Notes: generated by a model from the sequence alone, not told the origin. DNA of 10,543 nucleotides from Planctomycetota bacterium (GCA_947455805.1 CANGSN010000069.1:1-10543); one strand, 5' to 3'. Positions 1 to 7,342 are shown, numbered from the stretch's first letter. Translations and numbers: made by a program.

Positions 1-2
1 AC

Positions 3-749
3 GCCGCGCCGGCGACGTCCCTGCTCGGCAAGGTCGCCGCTCTCGCCATGGCCGTGCTGACGCACGCCACGTTCCTGTTCGCCGTCGGCTCGATGGCGGT
101 GGCGCTGGCCACCGGCCTGCAGCTCGGCCGCGGCACCGTGCCCGGCTGGCTGGCACCGATCGCCAATGTGCTGCTCGTGCTGCAGTTCCCGCTGCTGCAC
201 AGCTTCCTGCTGCACCGCCGCGGCCGGCCGCTGCTGCAGCGCCTGTCGCCGGTCGGCTTCGGCAAGGAACTGGCGACCAGCACCTACTCGTGGTCGGCGT
301 CGCTGCAGCTGCTGCTGACGTTCTGGGCGTGGACGCCGAGCGGCGTCGTCTGGCACGAAGCGCACGGGGTCGGCGGCGCCGTGCACTGGACGTTGTTCGT
401 CGGCGCCTGGCTGTTCCTGCAGAAGGCGCTGTACGATGCGGGCCTCGGCCTGCAGACCGGCTTCGTCGGCTGGTGGTCGCTGCTGCGCGGCAAGCCGGTC
501 AGCTACGGCGACATGCCGACGCACGGGCTGTTCGCGCGCTGCCGGCAACCGATCTACCTCGGATTCGCCCTCGTGCTGTGGACGGCGCCGGTCTGGTCGC
601 TCGACTGGCTCTGCCTCACCGTGGGTTGGAGCGTCTACTGTGTGGTCGGTCCGCGGTGGAAGGAAGCGCGCTGGGCTCGTCTGCACGGCGCTCGCTTCAC
701 CGCCTACCAGGCCACGGTTCCCTACCTCTTCCCGAGACTCCGCCGTTGA
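3..749 (+). CDS. ICMT-like integral membrane methyltransferase, 5' end probably outside window
   Basis: Likely S-adenosylmethionine-dependent methyltransferase of the isoprenylcysteine carboxyl methyltransferase (ICMT)/NnrU-like membrane family. Numbering from the ATG at 48 gives 233 residues. Hydrophobic segments lie near 5-25, 36-56, 112-130, 168-185 and 186-202. The family signature is in the C-terminal half: THGLFARCRQPIYLGF (158-173), then a KEARWARLHG...YQATVPYLFPR tail (205-230), which matches the cofactor-binding region of the family. The usual RHP tripeptide reads RQP here. The frame is open to the left edge with hydrophobic, family-like sequence (LLGKVAALA) before the ATG, and that ATG has no SD at proper distance, so the true start is probably upstream. 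The stop overlaps the TTG start of the type III PKS. ICMT-type enzymes next to type III PKSs are known to O-methylate alkylpyrones (Bacillus BpsA/BpsB type), so the substrate here is probably the PKS product. Family call firm, substrate inferred. Confidence 0.85.
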   Translation, partial: AAPATSLLGKVAALAMAVLTHATFLFAVGSMAVALATGLQLGRGTVPGWLAPIANVLLVLQFPLLHSFLLHRRGRPLLQRLSPVGFGKELATSTYSWSASLQLLLTFWAWTPSGVVWHEAHGVGGAVHWTLFVGAWLFLQKALYDAGLGLQTGFVGWWSLLRGKPVSYGDMPTHGLFARCRQPIYLGFALVLWTAPVWSLDWLCLTVGWSVYCVVGPRWKEARWARLHGARFTAYQATVPYLFPRLRR

Positions 750-1795
750 AGATCGCCGCCGTCCGCACCGCCTTCCCGCCACACTGGTACGACCAGGCGA
801 CCCTCACCGAGGCCATCGTCCGCATCTTCGGCGCCGACGAGCGGCTCGCCGAGCGCATCCGTTCCTTGCACGCGAACTGCGGCATCGACGGGCGCTTCCT
901 GACGCTGCCGCTCGAGCAGTACGCCGGCATCACCGACTTCACCGTCGCCAACCGCGCCTGGGTGGAGGGTGCCCTGCAACTCGGCGAGCAGTCGATCCAG
1001 AAGGCGCTGGCGGCCGCCGGTGTGCGCGCCGACGAGGTCGACGCGATCTTCTTCTCGACGGTCACCGGGCTCGCCAGCCCCTCGATCGACGCGCGGCTGA
1101 TCACCAAGGTCGGCTTCCGGAACGACATCAAGCGCATGCCGCTGTTCGGCCTCGGCTGCGTCGCCGGCGCCGCCGCGGTGTCGCGCGCCGCCGACTACCT
1201 GAAGGGCCATCCGCGCGGCGTCGCGCTGGTGCTGACCATCGAGCAGTGCTCGCTGACGCTGCAGCCGCAGGATCGTTCGGTCGCCAACCTGATCAGCGTC
1301 GGCTTGTTCGGCGACGGCGCCGCGGCGGCGGTGATCGTCGGCGCCGAGCACCGCGCCAAGGGCCCGCGCATCGTCACCACGCGCTCGGTGTTCTACCCCG
1401 AGACCGAACACGTGATGGGCTGGGACATCGGCGCGCACGGCTTCCGCATCGTGCTGTCGGCGGAGGTGCCGACGGTCGCGCGCGAACGGGTGCCCGGCGA
1501 CGTCGACGCGTTCCTCGGCGACCAGGGCCTCGCCCGCGAGGACATCGCGCGCTGGATCGCGCATCCGGGCGGCCCGAAGGTGCTGCAGGCGCTGCAGGAC
1601 GGGCTCGGCGTCAGCCGCGACACCCTGCGCGCGAGTTGGGAGTCGTTGGCGCGCGCCGGCAACCTGTCGAGCGCGTCGGTGCTGATGATCCTCGAGAAGT
1701 CGCTGCAGGACACCGCCGGCAAGCCCGGCGAACGCGGCGTCATGCTGGCGATGGGCCCGGGCTTCTGCAGCGAGTTGCTGCTGCTGCAGTGGTGA
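746..1795 (+). CDS. Type III polyketide synthase (chalcone/stilbene synthase family)
   Basis: Homodimeric CoA-dependent condensing enzyme of 349 residues, normal for the family. It would extend an acyl-CoA starter with malonyl-CoA and cyclise the product to an alkylpyrone, alkylresorcinol or similar polyketide. All three catalytic residues are visible: Cys138 in PLFGLGCVAGAAA, His273 in WIAHPGGPKVL and Asn306 in AGNLSSASV. The C-terminal family motif MGPGFCSE is at 336-343. The start is the TTG at 746, which overlaps the TGA of the preceding methyltransferase gene (TTGA). It gives MKIAAVRTAFPPHWYDQ, the expected family N-terminus. The frame stays open further upstream, but that part only translates the methyltransferase gene out of frame. 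No SD is visible, so translation is probably coupled. It ends 22 bp before the convergent regulator gene, with no clear terminator between. Starter unit and product cannot be read from sequence alone. Confidence 0.95.
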   Translation: MKIAAVRTAFPPHWYDQATLTEAIVRIFGADERLAERIRSLHANCGIDGRFLTLPLEQYAGITDFTVANRAWVEGALQLGEQSIQKALAAAGVRADEVDAIFFSTVTGLASPSIDARLITKVGFRNDIKRMPLFGLGCVAGAAAVSRAADYLKGHPRGVALVLTIEQCSLTLQPQDRSVANLISVGLFGDGAAAAVIVGAEHRAKGPRIVTTRSVFYPETEHVMGWDIGAHGFRIVLSAEVPTVARERVPGDVDAFLGDQGLAREDIARWIAHPGGPKVLQALQDGLGVSRDTLRASWESLARAGNLSSASVLMILEKSLQDTAGKPGERGVMLAMGPGFCSELLLLQW

Positions 1796-1817
1796 ACGCG
1801 AGCCCCGCCGCGCGCCG

Positions 1818-3188
1818 TCAGGCGTCGTCGGGCTTCGGCGTGTCGCCGGCCGCCGCCAGCTTGTTGTAGAGCGTCTTGACGGCGATGCCGAGCACCTGGG
1901 CGGCCTTGGTCTTGTTGCCAGAGCTGAGCTGCAGCGCGGCGGCGATCGCCAGCTGTTCGAGCTGCGCCAGCTCCAGCGTCGGCAGGCCACCGGCCGCCGG
2001 GCGTTGCCGCAGCGCGCCGAGTACGTACTCGTCGACGTCGGCGGCGGTGACCGTCGGGCCGTCGACCAGCACGCCGAGGCGCACGATCGCGTTCTCCAGT
2101 TCGCGCACGTTGCCAGGCCACGGATGCTGCACCAGCCGCTGCACCGCGGCGTCGTCGAACTGCAGCGGCCGGCCGCTGCGCTGCGCCTCGCGTTGCAGGA
2201 ACGCGTTCGCCAGCGGGCCGATGTCGTCGCGGCGGTCGCGCAGCGGCGGCACCTGCAGTTCGAGCACGGCGAGCCGGTAGAACAGGTCCTCGCGGAAGCT
2301 CTGGTCCTGCACCTTGGCGCGCAGGTCGCGGTGGGTGGCGGCGAGGATGCGCACAGAGACCTGCCGCACGGCGTCGCTGCCCACCGGCCGGATCTCGCCG
2401 AACTGCACGGCGCGCAGCAGCGCTGGCTGAACTTCGAGCGGCAGTTCGCCGACCTCGTCGAGGAACAGCGTGCCGCCGTCGGCGGCTTCGAACAGGCCGG
2501 GCCGCCGCTGCTCGGCGCCGGTGAACGCGCCCTTCACGTGGCCGAACAGTTCGCTCTCGACCAGCTGCCGCGGGATCGCACCGCAGTGCACGACGACGAA
2601 CGGCTCGGCGTGGCGGGCCGAACCGGCGTGCAGCCGGCGCGCCACCAGTTCCTTGCCGGTGCCGCTCTCGCCGGTGATCAGCACGCTCTCGGTCGAGGCG
2701 GCGATGCGCGCGATCTGCTGGTCGAGGCGCTGCGCCTTCTGGCTCGGGGCGGCGACGACCAGGGCCCCGGCACCCGCCAAGGCGGCGGCGCGGCGCAGGC
2801 GCTGGTTCTCGCGCAGCAGGCTGCCGTGCTGCAGGGCTCGGCGGATCGTCGCCTCCAGCGTGTCGAGGTCGACCGGCTTGGTCAGGAAGTCGAAGGCGCC
2901 GCGCTGCATCGCGGTGACCGCCAGCGCCACCGAACCGTGTCCGGTGCAGACGACGACCGGCAGTTCCGCATCGTGCGCGACCACCTGCGCCAGCACGTCC
3001 ATGCCCGGCGTGCCGGGCAGGTTGAGATCCAGCACCACGGCGTCGAACTCGTGCTGGCGCAGCAGCGGCGGCACGCCGTCGCCGCGCGGATGGGCGACGA
3101 CGCCGAACCCCATGCGCTTCAGCTCGCGCGTCAGCACCAGCCGCAGGCTGTCGTCGTCTTCGACCAGCAGCAGGCGCTGCTCCTTCAT
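1818..3188 (-). CDS. Sigma-54-dependent response regulator, NtrC family
   Basis: Complete 456-residue two-component regulator that activates RNA polymerase-sigma-54. The receiver domain (about 5-120) has acidic pocket residues E10, D11 and D12, phospho-acceptor Asp54 in VVLDLNLPG, Thr82 and Lys104. The AAA+ domain (about 145-375) has Walker A GESGTGKE (173-180), the sigma-54-contacting GAFTGA loop (220-225), Walker B LFLDE (241-245) and PWPGNVREL (357-364). A Fis-type helix-turn-helix closes the protein (about 412-447, SGNKTKAAQVLGIAVKTLYNKL). ATG 3188 overlaps the stop of the ThuA-DUF1080 gene (TGATG) and has AAGGAG five bases upstream, so the two genes are translationally coupled. No histidine kinase is in the window, so the cognate sensor is elsewhere or outside the edges. 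The target is unknown; a sigma-54-like promoter lies in the divergent gap at 4651. Family call is firm. Confidence 0.96.
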   Translation of the reverse strand: MKEQRLLLVEDDDSLRLVLTRELKRMGFGVVAHPRGDGVPPLLRQHEFDAVVLDLNLPGTPGMDVLAQVVAHDAELPVVVCTGHGSVALAVTAMQRGAFDFLTKPVDLDTLEATIRRALQHGSLLRENQRLRRAAALAGAGALVVAAPSQKAQRLDQQIARIAASTESVLITGESGTGKELVARRLHAGSARHAEPFVVVHCGAIPRQLVESELFGHVKGAFTGAEQRRPGLFEAADGGTLFLDEVGELPLEVQPALLRAVQFGEIRPVGSDAVRQVSVRILAATHRDLRAKVQDQSFREDLFYRLAVLELQVPPLRDRRDDIGPLANAFLQREAQRSGRPLQFDDAAVQRLVQHPWPGNVRELENAIVRLGVLVDGPTVTAADVDEYVLGALRQRPAAGGLPTLELAQLEQLAIAAALQLSSGNKTKAAQVLGIAVKTLYNKLAAAGDTPKPDDA

Positions 3189-4636
3189 CACAGCTCCTTG
3201 ATGCGCAGGTTGCGGAACGCCACCTCGTCGCCGTGGTCCTGCAGCGCCAGGTGGCCGCGCGCCGCCGTGCCGAACGGCCAGTCGCGGAACTTGCTGGCCT
3301 TGACCATCGCCGCCCATGCGTCGCCGGCGCACGGCGCGTCGACGACGAGGGCGCCGTTCAGCCAGTGCTGCAGGCGGCCCTTGTGCACGACGATGCGGCC
3401 TTCGTTCCATTGGCCCGCCGGCAGCACCGGCGGGGCGTTCGGCGCCACCAGGTCGTAGAGCGCGCCGACCCCATGCTTCTTGCTCGGCTTGCTGCCGAGG
3501 TCGTCGAGCACCTGGTACTCCGGCCCCGACATGTAGGTCGTGTCGTTGTCCTCGGTGACGTGCCACATGACGCCGCTGTTGCCGTTCGCGGCGATGCGGA
3601 AGCTGAAGCGGAAGTCGAAGTCGCCGAAGGTCGCCGTGCTGACCAGGTCGCCGCCGCCGCCGCCCGCCTTGTGCACGATCGCCGCGTCCTGCACCGACCA
3701 GCCCTGCTCGGGCAGGCCCTGGCCGCGGTAGGCGCGCCACTCGGTGATCGCCTTGCCGTCGAACAGCAGCCGGAAGCCGTCGGCCGCTTCGTTCGCCGCC
3801 AGCGTGTTCAGCGGCTCCGGCGCCAGCGTCACCGCACCGGTCGCGGCCCACTCGGTGCCGCGCGCGACGAACCGCCGCAGCTGCGGGTCGGCCCAGCTGG
3901 CGCGGCTCTGCGGCGTGTTGGTCCAGACGTGGCCGAGCGGCGTGTGGAAGATGCGGCCCTTGCCGTGCTGCGCCACGAGGCCCATCGGTTCGTGGCGGCC
4001 GGTGCCGCCGGTGTCGGGCTTGCTGTAGGCGCTCAGCAGCACGCGGTAGTCGGCGCCGGCCGCCGGCACCAGGCGGTGGTAGAGCTCGTCCGGATGCAGG
4101 CGCAGGTCGGCCATGCCGCGGGTGATCGGATGGTGCGGATCGACGACGACGACGTCGAACGGATGGAACGAGCCGTGTCCAGTGCCAGAGCGCCACAGCA
4201 GGCCGACCATGCGTTCGTAGTCGGCCCAGCCTGGGAACGCGTTGTTCGCCGCGTGCAGCACGCTGACGCCGCAGCCGGCGGCGACCGCGTCGACGAAGCC
4301 GCGCTCGGCAGCGTCGCCCCAGCGCGGGCCGTTGTAGTCGAGCACCAGCACGTGCAGTTCGCCGCGCTGCAGCCGTGCTGGCGCGTCGGCGAGCCACGCC
4401 GCCGGCTGGTCGACGACCAGCACGTCGAAGCGGCCAGTCTCGCGCAGCGCCGAGGCGATCTCGCGCGAGGTCCACGGCCAGTCGTGGTTGTTCTCGCCGG
4501 TGATCACCGCGGCGCGGATCAGGGCCGGCGCTGCGGCCGGTGCGACAGCGGCGGCCGGCTGCTGCGGCACGCAAGCGAACGAAGCGAGGACCGGGACGAG
4601 GGCCGAAACGAGCATCGCTGTACGGTAGCGGGACAC
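3188..4636 (-). CDS. Exported ThuA-like domain plus DUF1080 (3-keto-disaccharide hydrolase-like) protein
   Basis: 482 residues from the GTG at 4636; an in-frame ATG at 4615 would remove seven. An N-terminal hydrophobic signal (about 8-21) leads to Cys22 in ASFAC, an imperfect lipobox, then a Pro/Ala linker. Residues about 40-265 resemble the ThuA glutamine-amidotransferase-like fold: AAVITGENNHDW near the start, LVLDYNG, then PHHPITRGMADLRLHPDELYHR and RIFHTPLGHVW. Residues about 286-482 are DUF1080, a concanavalin-like fold recently tied to 3-keto-disaccharide hydrolases: GFRLLFDGKAITEWRAY, then GNSGVMWHV, GPEYQVLDD and the C-terminal GHLALQDHGDEVAFRNLRIKEL. Both domains are abundant in planctomycetes and related groups, where they are linked to sugar breakdown. 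It probably acts in the periplasm or on a membrane surface on an oxidised sugar; substrate unknown. It is first in a two-gene unit with the sigma-54 regulator and divergent from the carboxypeptidase gene. Confidence 0.9.
   Translation of the reverse strand: MSRYRTAMLVSALVPVLASFACVPQQPAAAVAPAAAPALIRAAVITGENNHDWPWTSREIASALRETGRFDVLVVDQPAAWLADAPARLQRGELHVLVLDYNGPRWGDAAERGFVDAVAAGCGVSVLHAANNAFPGWADYERMVGLLWRSGTGHGSFHPFDVVVVDPHHPITRGMADLRLHPDELYHRLVPAAGADYRVLLSAYSKPDTGGTGRHEPMGLVAQHGKGRIFHTPLGHVWTNTPQSRASWADPQLRRFVARGTEWAATGAVTLAPEPLNTLAANEAADGFRLLFDGKAITEWRAYRGQGLPEQGWSVQDAAIVHKAGGGGGDLVSTATFGDFDFRFSFRIAANGNSGVMWHVTEDNDTTYMSGPEYQVLDDLGSKPSKKHGVGALYDLVAPNAPPVLPAGQWNEGRIVVHKGRLQHWLNGALVVDAPCAGDAWAAMVKASKFRDWPFGTAARGHLALQDHGDEVAFRNLRIKEL
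3194..3199 (-). promoter_or_regulatory. Strong ribosome binding site AAGGAG for the response regulator
   Basis: On the minus strand AAGGAG lies five bases before the ATG at 3188, inside the last codons of the ThuA-DUF1080 gene (Lys-Glu-Leu-stop). It fixes the regulator start and, with the TGATG overlap, indicates translational coupling. It is the best SD seen in the window; most other starts here have weak or no SD. Confidence 0.8.
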
Positions 4637-4650
4637 GCGAGCACTGGCGA

Positions 4651-4666
4651 TGGCACGGCGATTCCG
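4651..4666 (+). promoter_or_regulatory. Possible sigma-54 (-24/-12) promoter before the dacB-like gene
   Basis: TGGCACG, four bases, then TTCCG. The consensus is TGGCACG-N4-TTGCW. The -24 half is perfect and the spacing is correct (GG, ten bases, then CC where GC is expected). The -12 half has two mismatches, one at the important G. Transcription would start around 4676, only a few bases before the ATG at 4680, giving an almost leaderless message; the gene indeed lacks a clear SD. The site sits in the 43-bp gap divergent from the unit that encodes a sigma-54 activator. Suggestive only, since a single match of this kind can arise by chance. Confidence 0.3.
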
Positions 4667-4679
4667 CTAACAAGCGGGC

Positions 4680-6062
4680 ATGCGGTGGGCGGCGGCGATC
4701 GTGGTCTCGTTCGGCATCGGTGTCGGCGGCGTCTCGGCGCTGCCGGCCCAGGGTCTCGCGCGCGCGGTCGAGGCCGCGGAGGCGCTCGGTGCGCGCACCG
4801 GCGTCGCGGTCGTCGACGGCTCTGGCACGGTGCTCTACCGGCACCGCAGCGGCGAAGCGTTCGCGCCGGCGAGCAACATGAAGGTGCTGACCGCCGCCGC
4901 GGTGCTGTCGGGCCTCGGCTCCGACTTCGAGTTCGTCACCGAGTTCGCGCTGCGCTCGGGCCGGCTCGTCGTCACCGCCAGCGGCGATCCGAACTGGATC
5001 CACGGCACCGCGCACGATCCGGCCGACGTGTTCGCCGCGGTCGCGCGCGCGCTGCGGCAGGTGGGGGCGACGTCGGTCGGCGGCGTCGACCTCGTCGCCG
5101 GTGACTTCACCGGCCCGCCGCGTCCGGCGACGTGGCCGCAGGACCAGCTGCACACCTACTACTGCGCGCCGACCGGGCCGTTCGTGCTCGAGCAGGGCGT
5201 GTTCGTGCTGCGCCTGCAGCCGGCCGCCGGCGACCGCGCCGACGTCGACCTGGTGGCGCCGGTCGCCGCCGTCGCGCTGCGCAACCAGGTGGCGATGCAG
5301 GACGGCAAGAAGAACGTCGTCTACGGCGCCATCGACGGCGGCGACGGCTCCGTTCGCGTCACCGGCCGCTTCCCGCGCCGCAGTACGCCGGTCGAGATCA
5401 AGACGGCGATGTCCGACCCGCAGCAGTGGTATCGCCTGGCACTCGAGAAGGCGCTGACCGACGCCGGCCTCGTCGTCGGCCGCCCGACCGACCTCGCCGA
5501 CCGCGTCGTGCACCAACATCGCAGCGACCTGAAGCAGGCCGTGCTGCGCATGCTCGAGGACTCCTCGAACTTCGACGCCGAACAGTGCCTGCGCGTGCTC
5601 GGCCACCAGCGCGGCGACGGCAGCCTCGCCGGTGGCACGGCGGCGCTGCAGAAGGAACTGCAGCAGCTGCTCGGCCAGGTGCCCGACGCGGCGGTGTTCG
5701 CCGACGGCTCCGGCTTGTCGAAGCAGAACCGCCTGACGCCCGGCCTCTTGGTGGTGGCGATGGTGCAGGCGAGCCGCGGCAAGGCTGGGGCCGTGCTGCG
5801 CGCCTGCCTGCCGGTCGCCGGCCAGAGTGGTACACTGACCGACCGCTTCGTCGGCACCGACCTCGTCGGCCGCGTGCGCGCGAAGACCGGCTGGATCCGC
5901 GGCGCCTCGGCGCTGTCGGGCCTGGTCGAAGGTAAGGACGGCCGCGTGCGCTGGTTCTCGATCCTGATGAACTACGACCCGAAGGTCGACGGGCTGAACA
6001 AGGACCTGAAGCAGCTGCAGGAGCAGATCGTGCGCGCGATCGACACCCTGGGCGAACGGTGA
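4680..6062 (+). CDS. dacB: D-alanyl-D-alanine carboxypeptidase/endopeptidase, PBP4 (S13) family
   Basis: Peptidoglycan-processing serine peptidase of 460 residues that trims or cleaves peptide cross-links in the periplasm. A signal peptide is visible at 1 to about 24 (hydrophobic 4-19, VSALPAQG cleavage region). Penicillin-binding motifs are in order: SxxK as Ser65-Asn-Met-Lys68 (FAPASNMKVLTAAA), SxN as Ser295-Ser-Asn297 (LEDSSNFDAEQ) and KTG at 402-404 (RVRAKTGWIRGASALSG). The long insert between the first two motifs, with SGDPNW at 101-106, and GSGLSKQNRLTP at 343-354 are typical of the DacB/S13 family. Start is ATG 4680; no SD is evident and a possible sigma-54 promoter lies just upstream. 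The gene is divergent from the ThuA-DUF1080 gene over 43 bp, and its stop overlaps the next ATG (TGATG), so it forms a two-gene unit with the phosphatase-family gene. The symbol is by family, not a proven orthologue. Confidence 0.94.
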   Translation: MRWAAAIVVSFGIGVGGVSALPAQGLARAVEAAEALGARTGVAVVDGSGTVLYRHRSGEAFAPASNMKVLTAAAVLSGLGSDFEFVTEFALRSGRLVVTASGDPNWIHGTAHDPADVFAAVARALRQVGATSVGGVDLVAGDFTGPPRPATWPQDQLHTYYCAPTGPFVLEQGVFVLRLQPAAGDRADVDLVAPVAAVALRNQVAMQDGKKNVVYGAIDGGDGSVRVTGRFPRRSTPVEIKTAMSDPQQWYRLALEKALTDAGLVVGRPTDLADRVVHQHRSDLKQAVLRMLEDSSNFDAEQCLRVLGHQRGDGSLAGGTAALQKELQQLLGQVPDAAVFADGSGLSKQNRLTPGLLVVAMVQASRGKAGAVLRACLPVAGQSGTLTDRFVGTDLVGRVRAKTGWIRGASALSGLVEGKDGRVRWFSILMNYDPKVDGLNKDLKQLQEQIVRAIDTLGER

Positions 6063-7270
6063 TGCCCGAGATCGGCAAGTTCCTCGGTGAAGCACAGCGT
6101 CTGGCCCTGGTGGCCGGCCGCGAACTGATGCGCCATCGCCAGCAGGCGGTTGTGCAGGCCGAGAGCAAGGGGCAGCGCCGTGAGCTGGTGACCGCCGCCG
6201 ACCGCGCCGCCGAGCAGATCATCGTCGGTGGTCTGCTGGCCGCGTTCCCCGAGCACGGGGTGCTCGCCGAAGAAGGGGTGCTGACCACCCAAGGCGTGGC
6301 CAGCAAGGACGCCGAGTGGCTGTGGATCGTCGACCCGCTCGACGGCACCACCAACTTCGTGCACGGGCTGCCGCACTTCGCCGTCGCCATAGCACTCGCA
6401 CACCGCGGTGTCCCAGTCGTCGGCGTCGTGCATGCGCCCGCCCTCGGCGAGACGTTCGTCGGCGCCCGCGGCCGCGGCGCCCGCCGCTTGTTCGCCGACG
6501 GCCGCGAGCAGGTGCTCAAGGTCTCGTCCACCGGCGCCTTCGCCGACGCGCTGCTGGCCACCGGCTTCAGCTACGTGCGCAACGAGCCGGGCCGCGACGA
6601 CAACAGTGGCCACGTCGCCGCGATCCTCCCTCATTGCCGCGACCTGCGCCGCCTCGGCTCCGCCGAACTCGACCTCTGCTACGTCGCCGCTGGCGTCTTC
6701 GACGGCTACTGGGAGCTCTACCTCGCGCCCTACGACACCGCCGCCGGCTCGGTCCTCGTGCGCGAAGCGGGCGGCCTCGTCAGCGACTGGCAAGGGGGCG
6801 AGAACTGGCTGTTCGGCCAGCAGGTCGTCGCCAGCAATGGCCTGCTGCACGGCGAGCTGCTGCACAAGCTGGCGCAGCGCACCAGCGTCGCCGCGCCGCG
6901 CTCGACGGTGACGCTGTTCCGCCCGGTCGGTCCGCAGGAGATGGCGCTGATCGAACAGTCGGGCAATCGCGCGTTCCCGCCGCGTTTGCCGGGTCAGCCG
7001 ATCTTCTATCCGGTGACGAACGAGGCGTATGCGGTGCAGATCGCGCGCGACTGGAACGTCAAGGAGAGCGGGGCGGGGTTCGTCACGCGGGTCGCGGTCG
7101 ACGCGGCGTTCGTCGCGCGCTACCAGCGGCACGTGGTCGGTGGGGCCGAGCACGAGGAGCTGTGGGTGCCGGCGGAGGACCTGCCGGAGTTCAATCGGAA
7201 CATCGTGGGGGAGATCGAGGTGATCCGGCGGTTCCCGGAAGGGGCGGTGCCGACGGCGGCGGGCAGTTGA
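6062..7270 (+). CDS. Inositol monophosphatase family protein with an extra C-terminal domain
   Basis: 402 residues against about 260-270 for a normal IMPase. Residues 1 to about 270 are a complete Mg-dependent, lithium-sensitive-type phosphatase domain: ELVTAADRAAE (41-51), metal ligands E70-E71 in VLAEEGV, WIVDPLDGTTNFVHG (88-102, with D91 and D94), and PYDTAAGSVLVREAGG with D225. Likely substrates are inositol phosphate or related sugar or nucleotide phosphates. Residues about 283-392 form a second unit with FRPVG, SGNRAFPPRLPGQPIFYPV (300-318), YAVQIARDWN (323-332), FVTRVAVD and HEELWVPAEDLPEFNRNIVG. From memory this matches stand-alone small proteins often labelled 'ADP-ribosylation/crystallin J1', whose function is not established. 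The ATG at 6062 overlaps the stop of the carboxypeptidase gene; a GTG three bases earlier is the alternative start. Coupling to dacB suggests co-expression, though a functional link is unproven. Confidence 0.9.
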   Translation: MPEIGKFLGEAQRLALVAGRELMRHRQQAVVQAESKGQRRELVTAADRAAEQIIVGGLLAAFPEHGVLAEEGVLTTQGVASKDAEWLWIVDPLDGTTNFVHGLPHFAVAIALAHRGVPVVGVVHAPALGETFVGARGRGARRLFADGREQVLKVSSTGAFADALLATGFSYVRNEPGRDDNSGHVAAILPHCRDLRRLGSAELDLCYVAAGVFDGYWELYLAPYDTAAGSVLVREAGGLVSDWQGGENWLFGQQVVASNGLLHGELLHKLAQRTSVAAPRSTVTLFRPVGPQEMALIEQSGNRAFPPRLPGQPIFYPVTNEAYAVQIARDWNVKESGAGFVTRVAVDAAFVARYQRHVVGGAEHEELWVPAEDLPEFNRNIVGEIEVIRRFPEGAVPTAAGS

Positions 7271-7342
7271 GTGGGAGGGTGCGTGCCGCTTTTGGCCGGG
7301 CCTTGCCCAGCACCGTGCCCCTTGCCTAACGTGGCTCCAGCA
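7271..7342. other. 72-bp intergenic gap between IMPase fusion gene and HEAT-like gene
   Basis: No gene is supported here, although a GTG at 7271 is in frame with the next gene. The extension it would add is Cys/Pro/Gly-rich and unlike the following protein. A small GGGC-CTT-GCCC hairpin (7298-7308) lacks a T-run, so it is not a convincing terminator. A TTGGCC...TTGCC pair resembles a sigma-54 promoter, but the GG-to-GC spacing is nine instead of ten. Confidence 0.4.

Noticed and set aside
290..745. Upstream extension of the type III PKS frame.
   Set aside because: It translates the methyltransferase gene out of frame into Arg/Ala-rich sequence. The family-like N-terminus begins at the TTG at 746.
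1796..1817. Terminator between the convergent PKS and regulator genes.
   Set aside because: The 22-bp gap has no stable hairpin with a T-run on either strand.
4650..4670. Six-codon ORF (ATG to TAA) ten bases before the dacB-like ATG, a possible leader peptide.
   Set aside because: No SD, too short to test, and it overlaps the candidate sigma-54 promoter; chance is sufficient.
2004..5104. Long plus-strand open frames antisense to the regulator and the ThuA-DUF1080 gene.
   Set aside because: Low-complexity Arg/Gln/Ala/Val products with no recognisable motif, lying opposite genes with complete catalytic motifs.
1818..6095. A single 1425-codon open frame on the minus strand.
   Set aside because: Only the 3' part (1818-3188) is a real protein. 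The rest runs through the ThuA-DUF1080 gene in another frame and antisense to the carboxypeptidase gene; it is Arg/Ala-rich without any domain and open only because stops are rare at this G+C.
7293..7307. TGGCC...TTGCC resembling a sigma-54 promoter upstream of the HEAT-like gene.
   Set aside because: The GG-to-GC spacing is nine bases; sigma-54 promoters require ten, and the -24 half is imperfect.
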